A stretch of DNA of 64,000 bases, taken from NCBI RefSeq assembly GCF_028623165.1, contig NZ_CP117768.1:3472001-3536000 (forward strand). Direction: 5' to 3'. The notes under the pieces are model-generated. The model was given only the letters and a program-made list of their open reading frames with translations. It ran no database searches and was not told where the DNA came from. Positions 1 to 7,254 of this stretch are shown here, piece by piece. Made by a program: the position numbers and the translations under genes. Within the stretch, counting starts at the first letter, position 1. Every line of letters starts with the position of its first letter. The DNA comes from Nostoc sp. UHCC 0926. GTDB lineage: Bacteria > Cyanobacteriota > Cyanobacteriia > Cyanobacteriales > Nostocaceae.

Positions 1-485
1 TCGAAACATTACTTAAACTAATGAAAACATCTTCAGATGAATGGGTGAAGTGGCGAGCAGCCGATAGCTTATTAACACTGAATAAAGAAAATACCATTGC
101 TGTTACTACCTTAGTTGAGTTAATTCAATTTTCTACAAATAAATCTATTTGTTTAAAAGCTATAGAGACTCTAGGCACAAAAACAAACAATAACTCAATT
201 GCTGTTTTAGCCTTAGTAAAGTTTATTCATAACTATGAGCAAAAGTTAGACTTTGGAGATAAAAACCCTTTTGATATTTTGATAGATATTTTACCAGTAT
301 CTGAAATGGATAGAGTTGTAAATTTTTTTAAATATTCCTTGAATGATGAAATATATAAAAGTGATTTACAAAGATTCGATAGCTGTTTTAAACTAATATG
401 GCACTGCGCCCAAAATATGAGTTATGCTGACTTTTATCATGCTTGGCATGATGACTCATTCCTACTTCAAAATTTAGAAACCTAA
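1..485 (+). CDS. 3' end of HEAT-repeat protein, probably NACHT/NLR type (partial)
   Basis: The frame is open to the left edge of the window, so the gene is 5'-truncated here; the ATG at 21 is probably internal. The first ~75 residues are helical HEAT-like units (WRAADSLLTL, LKAIETLGT spaced about 30-35 residues apart). The C-terminal part ends with a WHCAQNMSYADFYHAWH stretch, which I associate from memory with the C-terminal helical domain of cyanobacterial NACHT NTPases, a class of NLR-like immune ATPases. No ATPase domain is visible because it would lie outside the window. HEAT repeat content is clear; the NACHT assignment is an inference. Confidence 0.55.
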   Translation, partial: ETLLKLMKTSSDEWVKWRAADSLLTLNKENTIAVTTLVELIQFSTNKSICLKAIETLGTKTNNNSIAVLALVKFIHNYEQKLDFGDKNPFDILIDILPVSEMDRVVNFFKYSLNDEIYKSDLQRFDSCFKLIWHCAQNMSYADFYHAWHDDSFLLQNLET

Positions 486-733
486 CTTACTGATCTTCAT
501 TCAATCTTTTCTCAACTTTAATACACAGAATCAGTTAAACTTATTAAGTGCTATTTAAAGCTGGATTAATGATAATGAAATTAGGTGAAGAATTAAAAAA
601 GCATCGCACTCTCCAAAATTATCTCAAATTGGGTGTGATCGTTTTCCAGAAGTATTCCAATCAAAAATCTGAATATCTGTAATACACTCATAAGTATAAT
701 TATTTTATATCTTTGCAGTGCGTTTACAACCCC

Positions 734-1606
734 ATGATCAAACCCGCCGATGTCAGCACCAAACGCTTAATCAGCCTTGCACCTGATAACTGGGTAAAAT
801 GGGTAACACAAATTCCTGATATTGTTGCTGGCGAAATTCTCAACTCAGAATTTCAGTGGATAAGTCGAGAAAGTGATGTTTTAATCCGTGTCGAAAGTCC
901 CCAGCAGGGAAAATTTCTCGTTCTTAATGAATTACAACTGCGCTATAAACCAGAAATGCCGCGCAGGATGCGTGCTTATGCAGCACTTGCAGAAGAAAAA
1001 TATAATTTGCCAACGTATCCAGTACTAATTAATATTCTCAAGGCAAGTGACGCTGAAATACCTACAAGCTACGCATTAAATATTGCTGGTTTACGTGCTA
1101 TTCAAGATTACCGTGTTATTAACCTGTGGGAAGTTGATGTCGAGATTGCTTTTCAACAACCCTTACCATCCTTACTGCCGTTTGTACCCATTCTCAAAGG
1201 TGGTGAAAATGAATCTACTATTAGAGAAGCATTACAAATTCTTCGTGCTGATGAACAACTAAACCAACTAGAAACTGTCTTGGCTTTTTTTGCTACGTTT
1301 GTTTTAGAGAGTACGCTCGTTCAAGAAATTATGAGGTGGGATATGGCTGTATTACATGAATCGCCTTGGTATCAAGAAATTTTACGTGAAGGAGAAGCAC
1401 GGGGAGAACTGCGAGGAAGAAAGGAGGAATTATATTCAGGGATTGAATTAGCATTAGAAATTAAGTTTGGCAATCAAGGTTCAGAATTAATGCCGATAAT
1501 CTCTCAAATTACAGATTTGCAGAAATTAAAAGCAATTCAACAGGCAATTAAAACTGTAAATACAGTCAATGAATTACAACAAGTTTTGTCAACCAACTTT
1601 ACTTAA
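734..1606 (+). CDS. Rpn/PD-(D/E)XK nuclease-like family protein
   Basis: 290 residues from the ATG at 734; the TTG seven codons upstream is a less likely start. The core carries DVLIRVESPQQGKF then VLNELQLRY, which fits the D...(E/D)xQ pattern of PD-(D/E)XK folds in the Rpn (recombination-promoting nuclease/putative transposase) group. The C-terminal third is a charged helical tail beginning EGEARGELRGRKEEL, typical of the large paralogous families of such proteins in Nostocales. No partner gene is apparent. Cellular role is unknown; nuclease activity is a family-level inference. Confidence 0.6.
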   Translation: MIKPADVSTKRLISLAPDNWVKWVTQIPDIVAGEILNSEFQWISRESDVLIRVESPQQGKFLVLNELQLRYKPEMPRRMRAYAALAEEKYNLPTYPVLINILKASDAEIPTSYALNIAGLRAIQDYRVINLWEVDVEIAFQQPLPSLLPFVPILKGGENESTIREALQILRADEQLNQLETVLAFFATFVLESTLVQEIMRWDMAVLHESPWYQEILREGEARGELRGRKEELYSGIELALEIKFGNQGSELMPIISQITDLQKLKAIQQAIKTVNTVNELQQVLSTNFT

Positions 1607-1620
1607 AACATCAAAAACAT

Positions 1621-1694
1621 AACCCCTCTCCGCCACCGGAAAGGGGTTAATCACTGCTGAAACACTATATTGTACAGACGCGATTCATCGCGTC
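1621..1694. terminator. Two hairpins between convergent genes
   Basis: A GC-rich hairpin at 1621-1648 (aacccctctccg / cggaaaggggtt) lies 15 bases after the Rpn-like stop. A second hairpin at 1677-1694 (gacgcga-ttca-tcgcgtc) lies 16 bases beyond the ndhJ stop on the other strand. The position between converging genes suits bidirectional termination. The second hairpin belongs to a dispersed palindrome family seen again at 30183 and 30214, so it may be a repeat rather than a dedicated terminator. Confidence 0.4.
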
Positions 1695-1709
1695 TCTATT
1701 CAGCAATCT

Positions 1710-2288
1710 CTAATAAGCGTCTTGCAACTCGTAGAAATCAGGCGAGATATAATCCTTCCGCAAAGGCCAACCTACCCAATCTTCCGGCATCAAAATCCGC
1801 TTGAGATTTGGGTGTCCTTGGTAGACAATGCCCAACATATCGTAAGACTCGCGCTCTTGCCAATCTGCGGTCTTCCAAATCCAGTACACAGAAGGGACTA
1901 CAGGGTTTTCCCGTGGTAAGAACACCTTCACCCGTACTTCTTCAGGGCGATCGCTATTATCACCCAGTTTAATCAAGTGATACACACTTACCAATTCCTG
2001 TCCTGGCCCAAGGTCAACACCACCTTGAAACTGGAGATAATTAAACCCGTAGGCATAAAGGGCTGTAGCAGTGGGAAGCAAGAAATCTGCCCCCACTTTA
2101 ATTATCTCTACACCATTCTTGTCTGGTGCTAAAAACTCATGGTCAAAGCCATTTTCCGTCAACCACTGGGAAACTTTACCGGCTTGTACCAATGACTCTT
2201 CTTTAGCTGCTACTGGTTTAGATTCTTCTTCAGCTGCTACTGGTTTAGATTCTTCTTCAGCCACGGGTTTAGATTCTTCTTCAGCCAC
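1710..2288 (-). CDS. ndhJ: NAD(P)H-quinone oxidoreductase subunit J (NdhJ)
   Basis: NuoC/30-kDa-type subunit of the peripheral arm of cyanobacterial NDH-1, the thylakoid complex for cyclic and respiratory electron flow. The family signature is visible: [24 protein letters not shown] and the C-terminal [20 protein letters not shown]. The start is a GTG overlapping the ndhK stop by eight bases. The first ~33 residues are unusual: tandem EEESKPVA units encoded by 24-27 base DNA repeats, ahead of the normal domain, which begins near residue 35. Each unit brings another GTG or GTA codon, so the true start within the repeat is uncertain. Last gene of ndhC-ndhK-ndhJ. Confidence 0.95.
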   Translation of the reverse strand: MAEEESKPVAEEESKPVAAEEESKPVAAKEESLVQAGKVSQWLTENGFDHEFLAPDKNGVEIIKVGADFLLPTATALYAYGFNYLQFQGGVDLGPGQELVSVYHLIKLGDNSDRPEEVRVKVFLPRENPVVPSVYWIWKTADWQERESYDMLGIVYQGHPNLKRILMPEDWVGWPLRKDYISPDFYELQDAY

Positions 2289-3018
2289 GGGTTTGTTCCT
2301 CCTTTTGTGCCTTTGCTGTCAGCAGTGCAGGTGGTATTGGCATACCGATCGCTTCTGTCAATTCCTTCGGTGGTGCAGAGCGAGTATCTGACTGCAAATA
2401 CTTACCAGTTAAGATTTCCTCTACTGGCTTCAGATTATGAGTCGTGCTGTAGTAGCGGTGGGTTTGCTTAATTTTATACCGCTCTTGCATCGATTCATTG
2501 GCGATTTTCTTCCGCAGCTTAATGATTGCGTCGATAATTGCTTCTGGACGGGGAGGACAACCAGGCAAATATACATCCACAGGAATCAGTTTATCGACTC
2601 CACGCACTGCCGTGGGGGAATCAACGCTGAACATCCCGCCAGTAATTGTGCAAGCTCCCATCGCAATTACATACTTCGGCTCTGGCATTTGTTCATAAAG
2701 ACGCACCAGTTGGGGAGCCATCTTCATCGTAATAGTCCCTGCGGTAATAATTAAATCGGCTTGGCGGGGGCTAGAACGGGGAATTAGTCCAAAACGGTCA
2801 AAGTCAAATCGGGAACCAATTAAAGCTGCAAACTCAATAAAGCAGCAAGCAGTACCAAATAGTAACGGCCACAGACTAGAAAGCCGCGCCCAGTCGTAGA
2901 GATCATCAACCGTCGTCAAAATGACGTTTTCTGAAAGGTCTTGAGTGACATTAGTCCGCTCAATGGGGTTGATGATTCGCTCTTTGTCCTGGGTTGTTAA
3001 GTTAGAATTCAAGACCAT
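2281..3018 (-). CDS. ndhK: NAD(P)H-quinone oxidoreductase subunit K (NdhK)
   Basis: NuoB/PSST-type subunit that holds the terminal [4Fe-4S] cluster N2 next to the quinone site. The four ligand cysteines are present: the adjacent pair C58-C59 (GTACCFIEF), C123 (MGACTITGG) and C154 (LPGCPPRPE). Length is 245 residues, usual for cyanobacteria. The start overlaps the end of ndhC by ten bases and the stop overlaps ndhJ, indicating one co-translated operon. The C-terminal ~60 residues are charged and variable. Confidence 0.97.
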   Translation of the reverse strand: MVLNSNLTTQDKERIINPIERTNVTQDLSENVILTTVDDLYDWARLSSLWPLLFGTACCFIEFAALIGSRFDFDRFGLIPRSSPRQADLIITAGTITMKMAPQLVRLYEQMPEPKYVIAMGACTITGGMFSVDSPTAVRGVDKLIPVDVYLPGCPPRPEAIIDAIIKLRKKIANESMQERYKIKQTHRYYSTTHNLKPVEEILTGKYLQSDTRSAPPKELTEAIGMPIPPALLTAKAQKEEQTRG

Positions 3019-3371
3019 TCCAAAGCTCCTTTACGCCATGCGTAAACTAAGGCGACTACAAGAATTGCAATAAAGACTAGCGCTTCAATAAATGCTAATA
3101 GCCCCAAACGGTGGAAAGCTACCGCCCAAGGATACAAGAATACAGTCTCCACATCAAAGATCACGAAGACCAGAGCAAACATGTAGTAACGGATGTTGAA
3201 CTGAATCCAGGCTCCCCCGATGGGTTCCATACCAGATTCATAGGTAGTGTGCCGTTCTGGACTGTAACCACTGGGTCGCAGGAGCTTGGATGCTGAGAGC
3301 GCTAAGGCAGGCACTAGGCTACAGATGATGAAAAAGCCTAGAAGGTACTCGTAACCGCTGAGGACAAACAC
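3009..3371 (-). CDS. ndhC: NAD(P)H-quinone oxidoreductase subunit 3 (NdhC)
   Basis: 120-residue NuoA homologue, an integral membrane subunit of NDH-1. Three hydrophobic segments are visible (about residues 7-28, 64-85 and 92-112), with the family loop [20 protein letters not shown] between the first two and [15 protein letters not shown] leading the second. The start is GTG. First gene of the ndhC-ndhK-ndhJ operon, with its promoter presumably in the gap shared with the divergent rubA. Confidence 0.95.
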   Translation of the reverse strand: MFVLSGYEYLLGFFIICSLVPALALSASKLLRPSGYSPERHTTYESGMEPIGGAWIQFNIRYYMFALVFVIFDVETVFLYPWAVAFHRLGLLAFIEALVFIAILVVALVYAWRKGALEWS

Positions 3372-3697
3372 AATGAGTATCTACCGCTTATGGAGTATTT
3401 TAAGTAGTGACTGGGGAGTGGGGAGTGGGGAGATGAAGGAGCAGAGGAAGCAGGGGAGAATAACTATTGATTTTTGACCAATACCCAATGCCCAACGCCC
3501 AATGCCCTATGCCCTATGCCCAATCCCTTGAATTACGTTACTTTCTTTTACATTATATCTGTTTGGTTTTTCTGAAATCTGGGAAACAGACGCACAACAG
3601 CTTATTTAATTCGCTTTTGCTAGTGATAGAAAAGTCTAACAATTATGTCATAATTTTTAACGTATATTTAAGATTTCTCCTCTGCGAGGCCTTAGCC
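3372..3697. repeat. Divergent ndhC/rubA spacer with degenerate short repeats
   Basis: This spacer holds a run of gggagtggggag-type sequence (3411-3435) and then a series of seven-base variations on CCCAATG/CCCTATG (about 3483-3525). Such low-complexity repeats recur in many gaps of this window. The 60 bases before rubA are AT-rich (aattatgtcataatttttaacg) and probably contain its promoter. No small gene was seen. Confidence 0.5.
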
Positions 3698-4033
3698 ATG
3701 AGCGAACCAGCTGTTGAGACTCCGGTGTTAGACCGCTACGAGTGTCGAGCCTGCGGTTATGTTTACGAACCGGAAAAGGGAGACGACAAGGATGATATTC
3801 CTTCAGGGACAACCTTTGCAGAACTGCCCATAGATTGGCGCTGTCCAGTTTGTGCCGCGAAGAAGACCGCTTTTGCCAACATCGGCCCTGCGGGTACTGC
3901 ATCCGGCTTCAAAGAAAATCTCGGTTACGGTTTGGGTGTGAATAACCTAACGCCAACCCAAAAGAATATCCTAATTTTTGGTGCTTTGGCTCTTGGCTTC
4001 TTGTTTTTTATCAGTCTCTACGGTTTACAATGA
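3698..4033 (+). CDS. rubA: Rubredoxin RubA, photosystem II assembly factor
   Basis: 111 residues from the ATG at 3698, which removes a long unlikely N-terminal extension. A rubredoxin domain binds one iron through two CxxC pairs: C16/C19 (ECRACGY) and C49/C52 (CPVCAA). A C-terminal membrane helix follows (about residues 90-109), anchoring it to the thylakoid. This membrane-anchored rubredoxin is known in cyanobacteria and plants to be needed for early photosystem II (D1/D2-cytochrome b559) assembly. It sits just upstream of ycf48 and psbEFLJ, the conserved cyanobacterial arrangement, which supports the role. Confidence 0.93.
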   Translation: MSEPAVETPVLDRYECRACGYVYEPEKGDDKDDIPSGTTFAELPIDWRCPVCAAKKTAFANIGPAGTASGFKENLGYGLGVNNLTPTQKNILIFGALALGFLFFISLYGLQ

Positions 4034-4493
4034 CAGCCGTTATCTCAGAAAGAGGGAGTAGTGAGTAGGGAAAGAGATTTTCATTATTGGTTGTGTGATT
4101 ATAATCACATATGTATGTTGTTTTACTTATTCCATAGAGCGTTTAATTAAGCTAAAAAATGATCACTTTTTTACATTGATTAACAGTGTATTCTCTGATA
4201 AAATATCAGAGAATTAGGTGAGAATCCGTAACGTCAAGCAACCTCTATACTGATAAGTTGCCTCTGAGGTGTTACAGCAAGTAATCGCAAACATGTTGCT
4301 TCTCAAAGCAAGAATCACGCTAGAAGCAAAAAAGTAAGAGTGTATAAAACTTGTTTTTATGCATCGCTTGATACGCCTTGGTTGAGATTGATCTGCTCAA
4401 CTTATGTATTTGTTAGCAAATGTTAGCAGAAAAGTATCAGTAAACCTTTTAGAGAACAGCTACAGAAATTTAGAAACAACTTAAGAAATACTA
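4034..4493. other. rubA-ycf48 spacer with two palindromes
   Basis: No gene was seen in these 460 bases. The spacer contains a CRP-like palindrome (4094-4109) and a perfect hairpin at 4191-4213 (ttctctgata / tatcagagaa with a 3-base loop). The remainder is AT-rich, consistent with a separate ycf48 promoter region. The hairpin lacks a clear T-run on the plus strand, so whether it terminates rubA transcription is unclear. Confidence 0.45.
4094..4109. promoter_or_regulatory. CRP-type binding site candidate (TGTGA-N6-TCACA)
   Basis: The 16-base sequence TGTGATTATAATCACA is a perfect palindrome and matches the consensus used by cyanobacterial cAMP receptor proteins (SYCRP1/AnCrpA type, TGTGA-N6-TCACA) at every defined position. 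It lies 60 bases after rubA and about 385 bases before the ycf48 start. That distance is long for direct activation unless the transcription start is far upstream. The site match is seen; regulation by a CRP homologue is inferred. Confidence 0.4.
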
Positions 4494-5516
4494 ATGCATT
4501 CAATTGTGAAAGGTTGGCAACGAATAGCTGCCTTGTTGATAGTAGTCCTCATGTGTATAGGTTGTAGCAAAATCCCCTCTGTTAGCTACAACCCTTGGAA
4601 AATCATTTCTGTGCCAACAGACTCGAATCTATTGGATATTGCTTTTACTAATAACCCTGAGCATGGCTACTTAGTAGGTAGCAATGCTACCTTGTTAGAA
4701 ACCAATGACAGTGGTAATACCTGGAAGCCGATAATATTGCAACTGGATGAGCAAAAGTATCGCTTTGACTCAGTAAGTTTTGCAGGTAAAGAAGGCTGGA
4801 TTGCTGGAGAGCCAGGACTGTTGCTGCACACTACCGATGAAGGTGGTTCTTGGTCACGTATTCCCCTGAGTGAAAAGCTACCAGGTAGCCCGATCGCAAT
4901 TAAGGCACTGGCAGACAAGACAGCTGAAATGGCTACTGATGTCGGAGCAATATATAAGACCACAGATGGCGGCAAAAACTGGAAAGCCCAGGTAGAATCA
5001 GCAGTAGGTGTGGTACGTAACTTGGAACGTTCTGCTGATGGTAAATATATTGCAGTTTCTGCTAAGGGTAGTTTCTACTCGACTTGGGAACCAGGACAAG
5101 ATGCTTGGGTACCCCATAACCGCAATAGTTCTCGACGGCTAGAAAACATGGGCTTTACTGACAATGGGCAATTGTGGTTACTAGCTAGGGGAGGCCAAAT
5201 TCAGTTTAGTGACCCAACTAAACCTGAAGAGTGGGAAAAGGCACAAAATCCAGATGTATCCACCAGTTGGGGTTTACTGGATTTGGCATATCGCACACCC
5301 AATGAAATTTGGATAGGTGGCGGTAGCGGTAATTTGCTACGGAGTGGCGACGGTGGCAAAACCTGGGAAAAAGACCGTGCAGTGGAAGAAGTTGCTGCTA
5401 ATTTGTATAAGATAGTGTTCTTAGAGCCACAACGGGGATTTATAATTGGCGATCGCGGCGTTTTGCTCAAATATTTACCAAACCCTGAAACAACTTCCCC
5501 AGCAGAGGCTGCTTAG
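4494..5516 (+). CDS. ycf48: Photosystem II assembly factor Ycf48 (HCF136 homologue)
   Basis: 340 residues, the usual length. The N-terminus has a signal peptide ending in a lipobox-like MCIGC (C24), so the mature protein is probably a lumenal lipoprotein. The body is a seven-bladed propeller of repeated (G)xxGW/xTxDGGxTW units, for example TNDSGNTWKP, TTDEGGSWSRI, TTDGGKNWKA and SGDGGKTWEK. Ycf48 binds D1 intermediates and the D1-D2/cytochrome b559 assembly complex. It lies directly before psbEFLJ and after rubA, the canonical cluster. Confidence 0.95.
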   Translation: MHSIVKGWQRIAALLIVVLMCIGCSKIPSVSYNPWKIISVPTDSNLLDIAFTNNPEHGYLVGSNATLLETNDSGNTWKPIILQLDEQKYRFDSVSFAGKEGWIAGEPGLLLHTTDEGGSWSRIPLSEKLPGSPIAIKALADKTAEMATDVGAIYKTTDGGKNWKAQVESAVGVVRNLERSADGKYIAVSAKGSFYSTWEPGQDAWVPHNRNSSRRLENMGFTDNGQLWLLARGGQIQFSDPTKPEEWEKAQNPDVSTSWGLLDLAYRTPNEIWIGGGSGNLLRSGDGGKTWEKDRAVEEVAANLYKIVFLEPQRGFIIGDRGVLLKYLPNPETTSPAEAA

Positions 5517-5865
5517 TTACCCAAGAGGCAGAGGGAGTGGGGAGTGGGAGCAAGAATTTTAGATTTTAGATTTTGGATTTTAGATTGAAATTTAATCTAA
5601 AAGACGCTCGCGGACTCGCTAACGCTGCGCTATCATCAATCCAAAATCCAAAATTGAATTGCCCAATGCCCCATACAACTCTTGGAGAGGCTGCGCCCTA
5701 AGCGTAGCTATGCCGCAGGCTTTACGGCTACGCTCAGGACAAGCTCAGTACAAGTGCCCCATGCCCGATATCTTATTTGTGAGAAGAACGTTGCAACTTG
5801 TAACTCTTTCTTAACTTTGTAGGATAATAAACTCAATAACAACTCTATGTAAAGGTAGGGATCTA
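5517..5865. repeat. ycf48-psbE spacer with inverted heptamer repeats
   Basis: A run of attttagattttggatt (5555-5586) is answered by an inverted copy (caatccaaaatccaaaatt, about 5638-5656). Between them lies a GC-rich block (gacgctcgcggactcgctaacg, near 5604). Further on, another GC-rich repeat with gcgtagctatgccgcaggc occurs (5688-5745). The last ~60 bases hold the psbE leader, with taggataataaactc as a possible -10 region and aaggtaggg as the ribosome site. Confidence 0.5.
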
Positions 5866-6114
5866 ATGTCAGGTACCACTGGAGAACGTCCGTTTTCGGA
5901 CATCATTACCAGCGTTCGTTACTGGGTAATTCATAGCATCACCATCCCGGCATTGTTTATTGCAGGTTGGCTATTTGTACAAACTGGGCTGGCTTATGAT
6001 GCTTTTGGCACACCTCGTCCCAATGAGTATTTCACACCAACGCGGCAAGAAGTGCCAATTGTGAAGAACCGTTTTGAAGCTAAAAAACAAGTTGAACAAT
6101 TTATTGGAAAGTAG
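5866..6114 (+). CDS. psbE: Cytochrome b559 alpha subunit (PsbE)
   Basis: 82 residues, full length. Photosystem II core subunit with one transmembrane helix (about residues 20-41). The axial haem ligand is H23 in [18 protein letters not shown], pairing with H24 of PsbF. The C-terminal part ([12 protein letters not shown]) is the conserved lumenal region. First gene of psbE-psbF-psbL-psbJ, with ten bases to psbF. Confidence 0.98.
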   Translation: MSGTTGERPFSDIITSVRYWVIHSITIPALFIAGWLFVQTGLAYDAFGTPRPNEYFTPTRQEVPIVKNRFEAKKQVEQFIGK

Positions 6115-6123
6115 TTTGAGATC

Positions 6124-6261
6124 ATGACTAGCAGCAATAACATCAATCAACCAGTTACCTACCCAATTTTTACTGTTAGATGGCTGGCAGTTCACACTTT
6201 AGGTGTGCCAACTGTATTCTTTTTAGGCGCGATCGCTGCAATGCAATTTATTCACCGTTAG
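6124..6261 (+). CDS. psbF: Cytochrome b559 beta subunit (PsbF)
   Basis: 45-residue protein. Translation gives an N-terminal hydrophilic stretch then [20 protein letters not shown], with the haem ligand H24, and it ends AAMQFIHR. It forms the haem-binding heterodimer with PsbE in the photosystem II core. It follows psbE by nine bases and precedes psbL by eight, in the usual operon order. Confidence 0.98.
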   Translation: MTSSNNINQPVTYPIFTVRWLAVHTLGVPTVFFLGAIAAMQFIHR

Positions 6262-6269
6262 GAGCAATT

Positions 6270-6392
6270 ATGGCCGAAAGATCGCCCAATCCCAATAATC
6301 AGCCGGTTGAACTAAATCGGACTTCCCTATACCTGGGACTACTACTAGTTTTCGTTCTAGGGATTCTATTTTCCAGTTACTTCTTTAACTAA
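6270..6392 (+). CDS. psbL: Photosystem II protein L (PsbL)
   Basis: 40 residues starting at the ATG at 6270 ([20 protein letters not shown]), ending [11 protein letters not shown]; one transmembrane helix. PsbL sits at the photosystem II dimer interface and supports QA function. The frame is open for 30 codons upstream, but that region is psbF. A ggagcaatt ribosome site overlaps the psbF stop, suggesting coupled translation. Confidence 0.98.
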   Translation: MAERSPNPNNQPVELNRTSLYLGLLLVFVLGILFSSYFFN

Positions 6393-6462
6393 CTGGAACT
6401 ACTGTTGTTAATTTTTGTTTATTGAACCTGTGTTGATTTGTTGTTAAGGGAGGAGAGAAGCT

Positions 6463-6582
6463 GTGTCTGGAAGTGGGAGAATTCCCCTGTGGGTCGTCGC
6501 TACGCTCGCAGGTTTAGGTATAATTACAGTCCTGGGCATTTTCTTTTATGGTGCCTACGCCGGACTTGGTTCTTCGATTTAA
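6463..6582 (+). CDS. psbJ: Photosystem II protein J (PsbJ), GTG start
   Basis: 39 residues; translation reads [20 protein letters not shown] then a helix ending [13 protein letters not shown], the standard PsbJ sequence. The start is GTG, supported by a strong aagggaggagag ribosome site six to seventeen bases upstream. PsbJ is a single-helix photosystem II subunit near cytochrome b559 that affects electron flow from QA and QB. Last gene of psbEFLJ. Confidence 0.97.
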   Translation: MSGSGRIPLWVVATLAGLGIITVLGIFFYGAYAGLGSSI

Positions 6583-6654
6583 CATTAGTTAGTTTGAACC
6601 GAACACTATAAGTTAGGATTTTCTAGCATTTGTTGAGAAATCAACATTAAAAAA

Positions 6655-6692
6655 ACCGCCTGTCTCATAGAGATGGGCGGTATTAATTTTGG
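6655..6692 (+). terminator. Terminator of the psbEFLJ operon
   Basis: A hairpin with accgcc at 6655-6660 pairing with ggcggt at 6676-6681 and further pairing inside (tgtct / agatg), followed by tattaatttt. It lies about 70 bases after psbJ, fitting an intrinsic terminator for the operon. Confidence 0.65.
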
Positions 6693-6915
6693 TCAATAGT
6701 CTAGAAGCGTATCCGACAGAATTGATAACTCTCGCTTGTCCGAAAACTTGACTAATGAACGCCACTTGCTTCTCCCTTTGGGAGAAGGGGAGCCACTGTG
6801 CCGTGGTGACAAGAGTTGTAACAACTGGCGTGAGACGCTCTTGCTAGCTGGCTTTTGAGCAGGGGTACAACTCTGGAAACCAGAGCAACGCAGTGGCTCC
6901 TAATGACTACATCAG
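6693..6915. repeat. psbJ-psaI convergent spacer with inverted repeats
   Basis: The stretch includes ttctccctttgggagaag (6771-6788) and a pair of ggagccactg / cagtggctcc arms (6789-6799 and 6891-6900) flanking about 90 bases. The ggagccactgcg motif recurs at 41469 between pcyA and maf, so it is a dispersed element. No coding potential was seen. Confidence 0.45.
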
Positions 6916-7062
6916 TTAAATATCGCTGATATCGTCGCTTTCAATGTATAAAAATAGAAACGCGAAGACCACACCTGGTAAAACCCAACCAATTATGGGA
7001 ATGAAGATAGAGGGCAAGTACGAAGTACTAGCCAAGATAGAAGGCAAAAAATAAGCTGCCAT
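6916..7062 (-). CDS. psaI: Photosystem I reaction centre subunit VIII (PsaI)
   Basis: 48 residues from the ATG at 7062. Translation begins MAAYFLPSILASTSYLPSIF and ends AFLFLYIESDDISDI, with one transmembrane helix (about residues 17-40). PsaI is a small photosystem I subunit near PsaL that supports trimer or tetramer organisation. The LPSI motif appears twice (6-9 and 16-19); the N-terminal extra segment resembles the longer PsaI forms of Nostocales. It faces psbEFLJ tail to tail. Confidence 0.9.
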   Translation of the reverse strand: MAAYFLPSILASTSYLPSIFIPIIGWVLPGVVFAFLFLYIESDDISDI

Positions 7063-7254
7063 AGTAAAGGTTCCTATCAAATCACACTACAATTCAAAAT
7101 GAGCTTACTGCAAATTCTGCCAGATTTTTGAAATTCTTTCATATTTTTAACACAGGCAATATTGGCAGATGGGGACTCTTAAGTGGAAAAACTCTTTCTT
7201 TATCCTCCTTGTCCCCCTGATTCTGCTGATTCCTAAGTTACTTGCTCCTGGCTA

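Noticed and set aside
569..682. 37-residue open frame (MIMKLGEELKKHRTLQNYLK...) between the first two genes
   Set aside because: Very short, no ribosome site, no recognisable family; kept out of the gene list.
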